Assembly: GCA_040235495.1 (NCBI GenBank)
Contig: JBECKV010000194.1
Location: forward strand, 1-28,056
DNA: 28,056 nucleotides
Direction: 5' to 3'
From: HB2-32-21 sp040235495
Lineage (GTDB): Bacteria > Pseudomonadota > Gammaproteobacteria > Pseudomonadales > Porticoccaceae
Positions 16,439 to 24,987 of this stretch are shown in pieces. The notes under the pieces were generated by a model. The model searched no databases and was not told the DNA's origin. It saw only the letters and a list, made by a program, of their open reading frames with translations. Position 1 is the stretch's first letter. The number at the start of each line of letters is the position of its first letter. Both the position numbers and the translations under genes were made by a program.

Positions 16439-17641
16439 TCACATATACTTTTTCAGCTCCAGGCGGGCGATCTGGTTACGATGCACCTCGTCAGGGCCAT
16501 CGGCGATCCTGAGGATGCGCGTATGCGCCCAGGCACGGGCCAGACCGACATCCTCGGTTACGCCACAAGCACCGTAAACCTGAATGGCGTCGTCGATAAT
16601 TTTCAGAGCCAGGTTGGGCGCGGCCACCTTGATCATGGCGATTTCCATGCGCGCCACCTTGTTACCGACCGTATCCATCATGTGCGCGGCCTTCAGCGTC
16701 AGCAGACGGGCCATCTCGATATTGATACGGGCATCGGCGATTCGCTCCAGCCAGACACTCTGCTCGGAAAGCTTCTTGCCGAAAGCGACCCGGCTCATTG
16801 CCCGCTGGCACATCAGCTCCAGTGCCCGTTCCGCCACGCCAATCACTCGCATGCAGTGGTGAATGCGCCCGGGTCCGAGACGCCCCTGAGCGATCTCGAA
16901 ACCCCGGCCCTCGCCCAACAGCATATTCGCTGCCGGAACCCGTACATCCTTAAAAACCACTTCCGCGTGGCCGTGGGGAGCGTCGTCGTAACCGAACACC
17001 GGCACCCAGCGTTCGACCGTTATTCCCGGGGTGCCGGGCTCCACCAGGATCATGGATTGCTGCACATGCTTGGCCGCCTCGGGGTCGGTCTTGCCCATGA
17101 CGATCCAGATCTTGCAGTTCGGTTCGTGCACACCGGAGGAAAACCACTTGCGGCCGTTAATGACATACTCATCGCCATCGCGCTTGATACTGGTTTCGAT
17201 GTTGGTGGCGTCCGAGGACGCGACCAGGGGTTCGGTCATACAGAACGCCGAGCGAATTTCGCCCGCCAGCAGAGGCTCCAGCCACTTTTCCTTTTGTTCC
17301 TCATTACCGTAGCGTTCGATGGTCTCCATGTTGCCGGTATCGGGCGCGGAACAGTTAAAGACCTCCGGCGCGAACTTGCACTTACCCATGATCTCGCACA
17401 GGGGCGCGTATTCGAGATTGGTCAAGCCGGCGCCGCGGTCGCTCTCCGGCAGAAACAGGTTCCACAACCCCGCCTGTTTAGCCTCGGCTTTCATTTCCTC
17501 CAGCACCGGCGGCACGCACCAGCGTCCCCCGTCATCGAGTTCCCGGTAATACCGCGCCTCGTTGGGGTAGATGACGCGATCCATGAAGTCCTGCACTCGC
17601 AGTTGCAGTTCGCGCACCTTGTCTGAATATTCAAAATCCAT
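16439..17641 (-). CDS. ACAD11-like acyl-CoA dehydrogenase
   Basis: A 400-residue FAD dehydrogenase. ATG 17641 has AGGAG 6 bases upstream, which decides against GTG 17662. It matches the dehydrogenase half of human ACAD11 closely: CMTEPLVASSDATNIE, YVINGRKWFSSGVHEPNCKI, GEGRGFEIAQGRLGPGRIH with HCMR following, LLTLKAAHMMDT and the C-terminal RIADGPDEVHR with probable catalytic Glu385. It lacks the kinase domain found in front of this domain in eukaryotes. The best candidate for that function is the separate kinase at 11996-13051. It is divergent from the racemase-like gene (247-bp gap, with no obvious promoter that I can define) and ends at a strong terminator. Confidence 0.95.
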   Translation of the reverse strand: MDFEYSDKVRELQLRVQDFMDRVIYPNEARYYRELDDGGRWCVPPVLEEMKAEAKQAGLWNLFLPESDRGAGLTNLEYAPLCEIMGKCKFAPEVFNCSAPDTGNMETIERYGNEEQKEKWLEPLLAGEIRSAFCMTEPLVASSDATNIETSIKRDGDEYVINGRKWFSSGVHEPNCKIWIVMGKTDPEAAKHVQQSMILVEPGTPGITVERWVPVFGYDDAPHGHAEVVFKDVRVPAANMLLGEGRGFEIAQGRLGPGRIHHCMRVIGVAERALELMCQRAMSRVAFGKKLSEQSVWLERIADARINIEMARLLTLKAAHMMDTVGNKVARMEIAMIKVAAPNLALKIIDDAIQVYGACGVTEDVGLARAWAHTRILRIADGPDEVHRNQIARLELKKYM

Positions 17642-17888
17642 GGGGGTCTCCTGTATTGACACCGGTTGTAAATTCGCTTTCCCGTAATCCGCGAGCGGCT
17701 TAAAAATACCGTCCGGCCAGATTTGCGTGGTGATTCCGATGCGTCATTATACGCATCCGAAAAAGGATACATCGGCACGGCCTGGACACAGGCCGGGAGA
17801 TTGCAAAAACGCGCTTTTACTTGCTACCGTAGCCGACCCTGAGAATACTACGAGGCAGCACCTCGCGCTCGATAACCGGAGATAAATT

Positions 17889-19037
17889 ATGAGTGGCCCC
17901 CTAGCAGGACTTAAAGTGATCGAACTGGCCGGCATCGGCCCGGCGCCCATGTGTGGCATGATGCTGTCCGACATGGGCGCGGAGGTAGTGCGAGTTGACC
18001 GCCTCGCCGACGCCGGGCTGGGCATCGCCATGCCAAAAAAGTACAACCTGCTGGGTCGCGGACGCCGCTCCATCGCCCTGGATCTGAAAAACCAGGATGG
18101 CATCGAAGCCCTGTTGAAGCTGATCGACAAAGCCGACGTGGTACTCGAAGGCTTCCGTCCCGGCGTTATGGAGCGCCTCGGCCTGGGGCCGGACGTGTGC
18201 CTGAAGCGCAATCCCCGACTGGTTTATGCCCGCGTCACCGGCTGGGGACAGGAAGGTCCCTTATCGAGGTCGGCCGGTCACGATCTCAACTATATCGCCC
18301 TGTCAGGCGCGCTCCATGCCATCGGCCGCAGCAACGACGAACCCCCGACACCGCCGCTCAACCTGGTCGGTGATTTTGGCGGCGGCACCATGTTTGTATT
18401 GACCGGCATCCTGGCCGCCCTCTATGAGGTTAACAAATCCGGTCAGGGCCAGGTGGTTGACGCCGGCATGGTGGATGGCGCCCTGTCGCTGATGACTTCC
18501 ATCTACGGCATGTTCGCTTCCGGTGTGCAGACCGACCAGCGCGCCAGCAATATTCTCGACAGTGGTTCCCACTTTTATAACACCTATGAAACCAAGGACG
18601 GCCTCTATATATCGGTCGGTTCCATCGAGACCAAGTTTTACGCGGAACTGCTGGAAAAACTGCAACTGGACCCCGACTCCATGGCGCCGCAGATGGAGCG
18701 GGAAAGCTGGCCGGCCATGACCGAAAAGCTCAAGGAGCTGTTCCTCACCAAGACCCGTGATGAATGGTGCGAAATCATGGAAAATACCGACATCTGCTTT
18801 GCGCCGGTACTCAGCCTCGAGGAAGCTCCCCACTACCACCACAACAAGGAACGCAACGCTTTTGTCGAAATAGAAGGCGTTTTACACCCGGCGCCCGCGC
18901 CACGCTTTAGCGCCACCCCCTCATCCATCAAGGGACCAACGCCGAAAACCGGCGAACACACCGAAGCAGTGCTGCTCGACTGGGGTATCTCCAGCGCCGA
19001 AGTACACGCTCTGCGGGCGGGAGGCGCGATTAAATAA
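17889..19037 (+). CDS. Alpha-methylacyl-CoA racemase-like CaiB/BaiF protein
   Basis: A 382-residue class III CoA-transferase-fold protein. Residues His131 (GHDLNYIALSG), Asp162 (LVGDFGGGTM) and Glu247 (VGSIETKFY) align with the catalytic His126, Asp156 and Glu241 of Mycobacterium tuberculosis MCR, with a consistent offset of 5-6. That supports racemisation of 2-methylacyl-CoA at C2 rather than CoA transfer. This step lets (R)-2-methyl-branched acyl-CoAs from isoprenoids or sterol side chains enter beta-oxidation, which needs the S form. GGAG lies 9 bases before ATG 17889. It is divergent from the ACAD11-like gene, which could use its product. Confidence 0.93.
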   Translation: MSGPLAGLKVIELAGIGPAPMCGMMLSDMGAEVVRVDRLADAGLGIAMPKKYNLLGRGRRSIALDLKNQDGIEALLKLIDKADVVLEGFRPGVMERLGLGPDVCLKRNPRLVYARVTGWGQEGPLSRSAGHDLNYIALSGALHAIGRSNDEPPTPPLNLVGDFGGGTMFVLTGILAALYEVNKSGQGQVVDAGMVDGALSLMTSIYGMFASGVQTDQRASNILDSGSHFYNTYETKDGLYISVGSIETKFYAELLEKLQLDPDSMAPQMERESWPAMTEKLKELFLTKTRDEWCEIMENTDICFAPVLSLEEAPHYHHNKERNAFVEIEGVLHPAPAPRFSATPSSIKGPTPKTGEHTEAVLLDWGISSAEVHALRAGGAIK

Positions 19038-19049
19038 GCGCGATCAAAC

Positions 19050-19087
19050 CCGGATCAGGTTTCGGGTGTTCCCGGAGTCTGATCCGG
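19050..19087. terminator. Hairpin after the racemase gene, possible transcription end
   Basis: CCGGATCAG (19050-19058) and CTGATCCGG (19079-19087) form a perfect 9-bp inverted repeat with a 20-base loop that itself contains CGGG/CCCG. It starts 13 bases after the racemase stop. No T tract follows, so it is either a non-canonical terminator, a 3' end stabiliser or a protein site. Confidence 0.4.
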
Positions 19088-19161
19088 CAACTGGAATCAC
19101 CTTCCTCCGGCTTCGAACAGCCTGGGGAAGCTTGTTTCAGGACTCCACTTTTGTATAGCGA

Positions 19162-19206
19162 CATCGCTCGTAGAGGCATCGCTCGCAGAGGCATCGCTCG
19201 TAGAGA
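19162..19206. repeat. 15-bp tandem repeat, 3 copies
   Basis: CATCGCTCGTAGAGG (19162), CATCGCTCGCAGAGG (19177) and CATCGCTCGTAGAGA (19192) are directly repeated, with more distant echoes on both sides (TAGCGACATCG, TAGCGACAGCG). It lies in the 255-bp gap between the racemase stop and ung stop, where I see no gene. Confidence 0.9.
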
Positions 19207-19252
19207 CAGTACCTGTAGCGACAGCGCTTGCTTCATGGCGCAAGTCCCGAGC

Positions 19253-19302
19253 GCTCAATCCGGCGAATAGTGCTCAATCCAGCGGATAGTGCTCAATCCG
19301 GC
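19253..19302. repeat. 19-bp tandem repeat, about 2.6 copies, running into the end of ung
   Basis: GCTCAATCCGGCGAATAGT (19253) is followed by GCTCAATCCAGCGGATAGT (19272) and a partial copy at 19291. The third copy holds the ung stop codon (TCA at 19293-19295, TGA on the minus strand), so the array appears to have grown outward from the gene's 3' end. Confidence 0.9.
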
Positions 19303-19982
19303 AGTCGCCAGTCGACAGGCTCAATGCCGTGACCTTGCAGATACGCATTGGTACGGGAAAAGGGTTTGCTGCCAAAAAACCCGCGGTGGGCGGATAGCGG
19401 CGAGGGATGAGGGGAACGGATCACGCAGTGTCTGCGCTCATCGATGATGCTGCCTTTTTTCTGGGCGTAACTGCCCCAGAGAATGAACACCAGATGCTGG
19501 CGCTGCTCGTTCAGTACCTCGATGACTCTGTCGGTAAACGTTTCCCAGCCCTGCCCCTGATGAGACCCCGCCTGCCCCGCGATTACCGTCAGCGTGGCAT
19601 TGAGCAACAATACCCCTTGCTCGGCCCAGTGCTTGAGACAGCCGTGCGCCGGTGCGTCGAGGCCGAGATCACTGTGCAACTCCTTAAAGATATTGACCAG
19701 CGACGGCGGCTGCGGCACGCCCGGCGGCACGGAAAAGCACAGGCCGTGGGCCTGTGTCGGTCCGTGGTAGGGATCCTGCCCCAGAATCACCACCTTGACC
19801 TGCTCGAAAGGCGTAGTGTCCAGGGCGGCAAACCAGTGCGCACCGGGAGGATAGATGGTCTTTCCGGCCTGCTTTTCGGTAAGCAGGAAAGCTCGCAAGG
19901 CCTGCATGTAAGGCTTTTCAAACTCGGCCCCCAGCACCTGAAGCCAGGAGGGGTGGAGTTTAATGGGCCTTGCTTCAGACAT
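19293..19982 (-). CDS. ung: Uracil-DNA glycosylase, family 1
   Basis: A 229-residue base-excision repair enzyme removing uracil from DNA. The water-activating motif GQDPYHG is at about 68-74 (catalytic Asp in GQDPYH) and the DNA-intercalating motif HPSPLSAHRGFFG near 192-204. Length matches family 1 enzymes (about 220-230). The start at 19982 lies 29 bp after the lysS stop, so it may be read through from prfB-lysS. The last codons overlap the 19-bp repeat. No frame or motif damage is seen. Confidence 0.97.
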   Translation of the reverse strand: MSEARPIKLHPSWLQVLGAEFEKPYMQALRAFLLTEKQAGKTIYPPGAHWFAALDTTPFEQVKVVILGQDPYHGPTQAHGLCFSVPPGVPQPPSLVNIFKELHSDLGLDAPAHGCLKHWAEQGVLLLNATLTVIAGQAGSHQGQGWETFTDRVIEVLNEQRQHLVFILWGSYAQKKGSIIDERRHCVIRSPHPSPLSAHRGFFGSKPFSRTNAYLQGHGIEPVDWRLPD

Positions 19983-20011
19983 CAGTTCAGTCGCCGCGGG
20001 CCAAGCGGGGC

Positions 20012-21502
20012 CTATTCCGGCCGCATATGGGGGAACAACAGGACGTCGCGAATCGAGGGCGAGTCGGTGAGCAACATCACCAGCCTGTCAATGCCGATAC
20101 CTTCCCCCGCGGTCGGTGGCAGACCGTATTCCAGAGCGCGCACATAGTCGGCGTCGTAATGCATGGCCTCGTCGTCACCGGCATCCTTGCGCGCGACTTG
20201 CTGACGGAAGCGTTCCGCCTGATCCTCGGCGTCGTTCAACTCGGAAAAACCATTGGCCAGTTCCCGCCCACCGACGAAAAATTCAAATCGGTCCGTGACA
20301 AAGGGGTCGGTATCGCTACGTCTGGCCAGGGGTGAAACCTCGGTAGGATAGGCCGTGATGAAGGTCGGATTATCCAGGCGATGCTCAACGGTTTTTTCAA
20401 AAATCTCGATCTGTACCTTGCCCAGGCCCCAGTCGTCCTTGAGCGGAATTTCCAGCTGCCGCGCCACTGTGCGCGCACCATCGAGGTTATCGATGTCCGT
20501 CGCCTTAATGTTGTCGTTGAAGCGTAAAATCGAGTCAAACACGGTCAGTCGCTGAAAGGGCCGGGCGAAATCGTAGCGCGCACCCTGATAGTGAACGGTG
20601 GTAGACCCCAGAACGGTCTCGCACAACCGTCGGAGCATATCCTCGGTGAGATCCATCAGGTCACGGTAATCGGCGTAGGCCTGGTAAAACTCCAGCATGG
20701 TGAACTCGGGATTGTGACGAGTGGACAAACCCTCGTTGCGGAAATTACGGTTGATTTCGTAGACCTTCTCAAAACCACCGACCACCAGACGCTTTAAATA
20801 AAGTTCCGGAGCCACCCGCATATACATTTCCCGATCAAGGGCATTGTGAAAGGTCACAAAGGGCCGCGCCGTGGCGCCGCCGGGAATCACCTGCATCATC
20901 GGTGTCTCCACTTCCATGAAATCACGCTGATTCAGGTAGTGACGAATAAAGTCGATGATTTTCGACCGCAACTTGAAAACCTGACGGGAGTTTTCATTGA
21001 CAATGAGATCGACATAGCGCTGGCGATAGCGCATTTCCTGATCGGCCAGGCCGTGAAATTTTTCCGGCAGGGGGCGCAGGGATTTGGTCAGCAGTTCGTA
21101 CCGGGCCAGAGTCACATACAGATCGCCGCGACCGGACTTGTGCAGAGGGCCGCGCACACCCACCAGATCGCCCACATCCCAATGCCCGTAACGCTCCTTG
21201 ATGTCGGCCTGAACCGCTTTGTCGGCGTAAAGCTGGATTTGTCCACTGACGTCCTGGAGCACCATAAAAGGTCCCCGCTTGGCCATGATTCTGCCAGCGA
21301 CGCTGACTTCGTGATGCAAGGCTTCCAGCTCATCCTTGTCCTTGTCGCCAAAGCTTTCCTGCAGCTTGGCCGCGAAATCGGAGCGCCGGAAACTATTGGG
21401 AAAAGCCGTGGCCTGTCCCTGCTCGCGGATATAGCTGAGCTTGCCGCGACGCTCGACGATGAGCTTGTTTTCGTCAATTTGGCCTGGTGTGTCTTTGCTC
21501 AT
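20012..21502 (-). CDS. lysS: Lysyl-tRNA synthetase, class II
   Basis: A 496-residue aminoacyl-tRNA synthetase charging tRNA-Lys. The N-terminal OB-fold domain (about 65-160: VSVAGRIMAKRG, GDLVGVRG) binds the anticodon. Motif 2 is NRNFRNEGLSTRHNPEFTML (about 262-281) and motif 3 GEGIGIDRLVMLLT is close to the C-terminus. Length is normal. It follows prfB on the same strand with an 88-bp gap, the gene order known from Escherichia coli and other gammaproteobacteria. The gap contains a small direct repeat (TCCGTTTG twice, near 21534) and no clear terminator. Confidence 0.98.
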   Translation of the reverse strand: MSKDTPGQIDENKLIVERRGKLSYIREQGQATAFPNSFRRSDFAAKLQESFGDKDKDELEALHHEVSVAGRIMAKRGPFMVLQDVSGQIQLYADKAVQADIKERYGHWDVGDLVGVRGPLHKSGRGDLYVTLARYELLTKSLRPLPEKFHGLADQEMRYRQRYVDLIVNENSRQVFKLRSKIIDFIRHYLNQRDFMEVETPMMQVIPGGATARPFVTFHNALDREMYMRVAPELYLKRLVVGGFEKVYEINRNFRNEGLSTRHNPEFTMLEFYQAYADYRDLMDLTEDMLRRLCETVLGSTTVHYQGARYDFARPFQRLTVFDSILRFNDNIKATDIDNLDGARTVARQLEIPLKDDWGLGKVQIEIFEKTVEHRLDNPTFITAYPTEVSPLARRSDTDPFVTDRFEFFVGGRELANGFSELNDAEDQAERFRQQVARKDAGDDEAMHYDADYVRALEYGLPPTAGEGIGIDRLVMLLTDSPSIRDVLLFPHMRPE

Positions 21503-21590
21503 TGAGACTGTCTGTCCGCCTGATTTACCTTTTCCGTTTGTCCGTTTGCCGTTAGCCCGTAAGCTACAACGTAGTCAGTAGCACCAACCC

Positions 21591-22686
21591 CTAGAGACCT
21601 GCTTTCAAGCTGGCTTCAATAAAGCGATCAAGACCACCATCCAGCACTGCCTGGGTATTCCGGGTTTCGACATTGGTCCGCAGATCCTTGATACGGGAAT
21701 CATCCAGCACGTAGGAGCGGATCTGACTGCCCCAACCTATATCCGCCTTGCTATCCTCGACTGCCTGAGCGCTCTCCTTGCGTCTGAGTTCTTCCAGCTC
21801 ATAGAGTTTGGCCTTGAGCATTTTCCAGGCCTTGTCCCGATTCTGATGCTGGGAGCGCTCGCTCTGGCATTGCACGACAATCCCGGTTTCCAGGTGCGTC
21901 AGCCGCACTGCGGAGTCGGTCTTGTTGACGTGCTGGCCGCCAGCGCCGCTGGCGCGGTAGGTATCCTCGCGGACATCGGCCTTGCTGACATCGATCTCGA
22001 TATCGTCATCGATTTCGGGTGCGACAAACACCGCCGCAAAAGAGGTGTGGCGGCGATTACCGGAATCAAAGGGGGATTTGCGCACCAGCCGGTGAACACC
22101 GGTTTCCGTGCGTAACCAGCCGAAGGCGTATTCGCCCCGGAAATGCACACTGGCACTTTTTATGCCGGCCACCTCACCGGGCGAGACTTCAATCAACTCG
22201 GTATCAAAGCCCCGCGCATCGCCCCAGCGCAGGTACATGCGCAGCAGCATTTCCGCCCAGTCCTGGGCCTCGGTGCCGCCGGAGCCGGACTGGATGTCGA
22301 GAAAAGCGTTGTTGGGGTCCATTTCACCGGCAAACATACGGCGAAACTCCAGTATTTCCAGCCGTCCCAACAGGGCCGTGACCTCGTCTTCAACCGCGGC
22401 GAGGGTTTCGGTATCTCCCTCCTCGGCGGCCATGTCCAGCAGTTCAGACGCATCGGCGGTACCCCTGCCGAGACTCTCAATAGTCGTGACCACCTGTTCC
22501 AGAGAGGCCCGTTCACGGCCCAGGGCCTGGGCCCGTTCCGGATTATTCCAGACCCCGGGCTCCGCCAACTCGAGTTCGACCTCCCTCAGACGCTCCTTTT
22601 TGTCAGCGTAGTCAAAGATACCCCCTGAGCACCTCGGTGCGGGCCTGGATGTCTTCGATGGAGACTCTGATTTGATTGATTTCCAA
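21591..22686 (-). CDS. prfB: Peptide chain release factor 2, made by programmed +1 frameshift
   Basis: RF2 ends translation at UGA and UAA. The reading frame is split. TTG at 22686 opens a 24-codon leader reading MEINQIRVSIEDIQARTEVL then RGYL, stopped by TGA at 22614-22612. After a +1 shift the frame continues DYADKKERLREVE to TAG-type end at 21591. The sum is 364 residues, close to 365 in Escherichia coli. The SPF anticodon-like tripeptide is in RKSPFDSGNRRHTS and the catalytic GGQ in GAGGQHVNKTDSAVRLTH. TTG is supported by homology to the E. coli MFEIN start and by an in-frame TAG upstream with no ATG between. It is followed by lysS. Confidence 0.97.
22611..22626 (-). promoter_or_regulatory. 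prfB: RF2 autoregulatory programmed +1 frameshift site
   Basis: On the minus strand the sequence is AGGGGGTATCTTTGAC: an internal Shine-Dalgarno-like AGGGGG, 3 bases, the slippery CTT, then the in-frame stop TGA followed by C. This is the classical RF2 site. When RF2 is scarce, slow reading of UGA lets the CUU-bound tRNA slip to UUU and translation continues at GAC. Confidence 0.97.
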
Positions 22687-22764
22687 GGTCTTTTCCCGGC
22701 GAAATAAAAGCGCGTATTCTAACTAAAGCCGCCACGCCTCACCAGACAGGCGACAGGCTCACTG

Positions 22765-23526
22765 CTATAGTCCGGGCCATAATCCCCCGGATACGGGAAT
22801 GGTGACACCGGTAATGTAACTGGACTCATCGCTGGCCAGAAACAGGGCGGCATTAGCAATATCCTCTGGCTCTCCCATGCGCTTGAGCAGATTTTTCCGG
22901 GCGAAGTTATCGGCCACGGCCTGACCGACATCCCGTAGCGCCAGGGTGCGAATAATTCCTGGAGCAATGCAGTTAACGTTGACATGGGGCGCCAGTTCTT
23001 CAGCCAGGCTACGGGTCAGGGAGGTAACCCCGGCCTTGGCCGCGGCGTAATCGGCATGGCCCGCGGCGCCGGCATACTCCACCGAAGAAACGTTGACGAT
23101 CTTGCCGTACTGGCGCCCGATCATACCCGGTCCGAGCTTGCGGGTAAGATAGAAAATGCCCTTCATATTGACGGTGAAACACATATCCCAACGCTCTTCC
23201 TGAACTTCCATCACGGGCGTGTATTTGGCGTCCAGCCACAAACCACCGACCACATTGACGATAATGTCGACGCGGTCGAAGTGCTCTCGGCTGCCGGCCA
23301 GCAACTCATCGACTTCGCTTTCCACCAGCACGCTGCCGCGTTGGGCAAACACACGCGCGCCGTCACGCAGGCAGGCTTCCACGGTTTCCACACCCTGGGC
23401 CAGACGGCTACCGGAGATATCGGTCATGATCAGGGATGCGCCCTCCTCGGCGAATCGCCGGGCCACGCCCATGCCCATGGGACCACCGGCGCCGGTGACC
23501 AGTGCTACTTTGTCTTTTAGTCGCAT
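22765..23526 (-). CDS. Short-chain dehydrogenase/reductase (SDR), NAD-type
   Basis: A 253-residue classical SDR. The cofactor loop TGAGGPMGMG is at 11-20, and Asp36 after strand 2 (IMTDIS) points to NAD rather than NADP. NVVGG (91-95) replaces the usual NNAG. The catalytic set is Asn120, Ser147/148, Tyr160 and Lys164 (YAAAK). The C-terminus SYITGVTIPVSGGLWPG is typical of the FabG-like branch. TGGAG lies about 8 bases before ATG 23526. It oxidises or reduces an alcohol/ketone; substrate unknown. It sits between the M18 peptidase and prfB, on the same strand, with a hairpin before it, so it may have its own promoter. Insertion of a catabolic gene into a housekeeping run is possible. Confidence 0.92.
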   Translation of the reverse strand: MRLKDKVALVTGAGGPMGMGVARRFAEEGASLIMTDISGSRLAQGVETVEACLRDGARVFAQRGSVLVESEVDELLAGSREHFDRVDIIVNVVGGLWLDAKYTPVMEVQEERWDMCFTVNMKGIFYLTRKLGPGMIGRQYGKIVNVSSVEYAGAAGHADYAAAKAGVTSLTRSLAEELAPHVNVNCIAPGIIRTLALRDVGQAVADNFARKNLLKRMGEPEDIANAALFLASDESSYITGVTIPVSGGLWPGL

Positions 23527-23577
23527 AAATGCTCCAGTTTAATGATGAGTCTGTATCGGTGAATATTTTTCCATGGA

Positions 23578-23601
23578 CCTGATGCGAGGACCCGCATCAG
23601 G
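23578..23601 (-). terminator. Stem-loop overlapping the M18 peptidase stop codon
   Basis: CCTGATGCG (23578-23586) and CGCATCAGG (23593-23601) are a perfect 9-bp inverted repeat with a 6-base loop. The peptidase TGA (23599-23597) lies inside the stem. A short A/T-rich stretch follows on the minus strand, about 10 bases on, but no direct T tract, so terminator function is uncertain. Confidence 0.45.
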
Positions 23602-24955
23602 CAATGGTCAGCGGCCCCGCGTGACGATAACAGGCGCCCATCACCCGGCACAGATCGACGGCATCGTGACTGCCCGCCAACTCCCTCACCGAGTGCATGG
23701 CAAAGGTTGGCACGCCGACATCCAGGGTTGGCACGCCGATCTGGCTTGCGGTAATGGGGCCGATGGTACTGCCACAACCCAGATCCGTACGCGTGACAAA
23801 GGTCTGTAAATTTACCCTCTCGGCTTCACACCATTGACGAAACAGGGCGGCGGTGACGGCACTGGTGGCGTAGCGCTGATTGGCGTTGATTTTTAACACC
23901 GGCCCATGATTCAACAGCGGCACATGATTGCCGTCGTGGCGGGCCGCATAGTTGGGATGCACGCCATGGGCATTGTCGGCGGAAATCAACAAAGATTGAC
24001 TGATACCTCGAAGCCGTTGCTGGACGTCGGGAAACAGGCGTTCGAGGGTATTTTCCAGCAGGGGACCCTGGGCACCGCAGGCTGAGGCGCTGCCGACTTC
24101 CTCATGATCGGTGCAGATGAGCATGCGAGTGGCCGGCGCGGCATTACCGCCATTGCCTGATTCGGCCGTGCTCAACAATGCCTTTAAGCCACAGAAGCAA
24201 CTGAGCAGGTTATCGAGCCTGGCCGCGGCCAGGAAATCTCCATAAAAGCCGATTTGCGCGGGCGCCTGGGTGTCGTAGAGGCTCAATTCATACTCGAGGA
24301 CCTCCACCGCGCCCAACTCCACCTGTTCGCGCGCCAGCTGCCTGGCAAGGATTTCACGAAAATCCCTGACTTTATTCCCCGACCCGGCGTTTTTCTCCAC
24401 TTCAAAAAGAATGGGGGGAATATCGGTCTGCGGGTTCACGGTGCGCCCGGTATTGGCCTCGCGATCGAGATGAATGGCCAGGCTGGGAATAGTGGCCACC
24501 GGAGCTTTGAAATCGATCAAAGCCCTGGTCAGTTTGCCGCTGTCCTTTTCCCGATAAATGACGCGACCGGCGATGGATAAATCCCGGTCGAACCAGGGGT
24601 TCAAGAGGGCGCCGCCATAGACCTCGACACCAAGCTGGAAATATTCCTTGATCTTTTCGGGCAGGGGTTTGATCCGCAGGTTGGGGCTATCGGTATGGGC
24701 CCCAACCATGCGAATACCCCTATCCAGACTATCCGGTCCGCCAAAAATAAAAGCGATAATGGAGGAATCGTTGCGGGTCAGATAATACTTGCCGCCGGGC
24801 TTCAACGACCAGGCATCCTGTTCGAGCAATTCCTCAAACCCCTGTGCACGAAGCGCAACAGCCAGATTCCTGGTGGCGTGAAAAGGTGTCGGCGAGCGCT
24901 GGATATAATCCAGTAATTCGCTGTTAAAATTCTGATAATTGAAGTTTGCCGTCAT
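23597..24955 (-). CDS. apeB: M18 family aspartyl aminopeptidase-like zinc peptidase
   Basis: A 452-residue cytosolic aminopeptidase that removes N-terminal acidic residues in known members, working as a dodecamer. Metal and catalytic residues are visible: His87 in VGAHTDSPNLRIKP, with Asp89; Asp248 in ARLDNL; Glu285/Glu286 in DHEEVGSAS; Asp327 in SADNAHGVHPNY; and His421 in FAMHSVREL. Length is normal for the family (425-475). The ribosome site is weak. It lies 32 bp after the dehydrogenase-family gene on the same strand and may be cotranscribed. The symbol follows usage in Pseudomonas. Confidence 0.95.
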   Translation of the reverse strand: MTANFNYQNFNSELLDYIQRSPTPFHATRNLAVALRAQGFEELLEQDAWSLKPGGKYYLTRNDSSIIAFIFGGPDSLDRGIRMVGAHTDSPNLRIKPLPEKIKEYFQLGVEVYGGALLNPWFDRDLSIAGRVIYREKDSGKLTRALIDFKAPVATIPSLAIHLDREANTGRTVNPQTDIPPILFEVEKNAGSGNKVRDFREILARQLAREQVELGAVEVLEYELSLYDTQAPAQIGFYGDFLAAARLDNLLSCFCGLKALLSTAESGNGGNAAPATRMLICTDHEEVGSASACGAQGPLLENTLERLFPDVQQRLRGISQSLLISADNAHGVHPNYAARHDGNHVPLLNHGPVLKINANQRYATSAVTAALFRQWCEAERVNLQTFVTRTDLGCGSTIGPITASQIGVPTLDVGVPTFAMHSVRELAGSHDAVDLCRVMGACYRHAGPLTIA

Positions 24956-24987
24956 TAAATTCGCTCTGATTTTGACACGCTGACACG

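Noticed and set aside
19030..19236. 68-codon minus-strand frame with repeated LRAMP units
   Set aside because: The repeated peptide is just the 15-bp DNA repeat read in frame; there is no ribosome site or homology.
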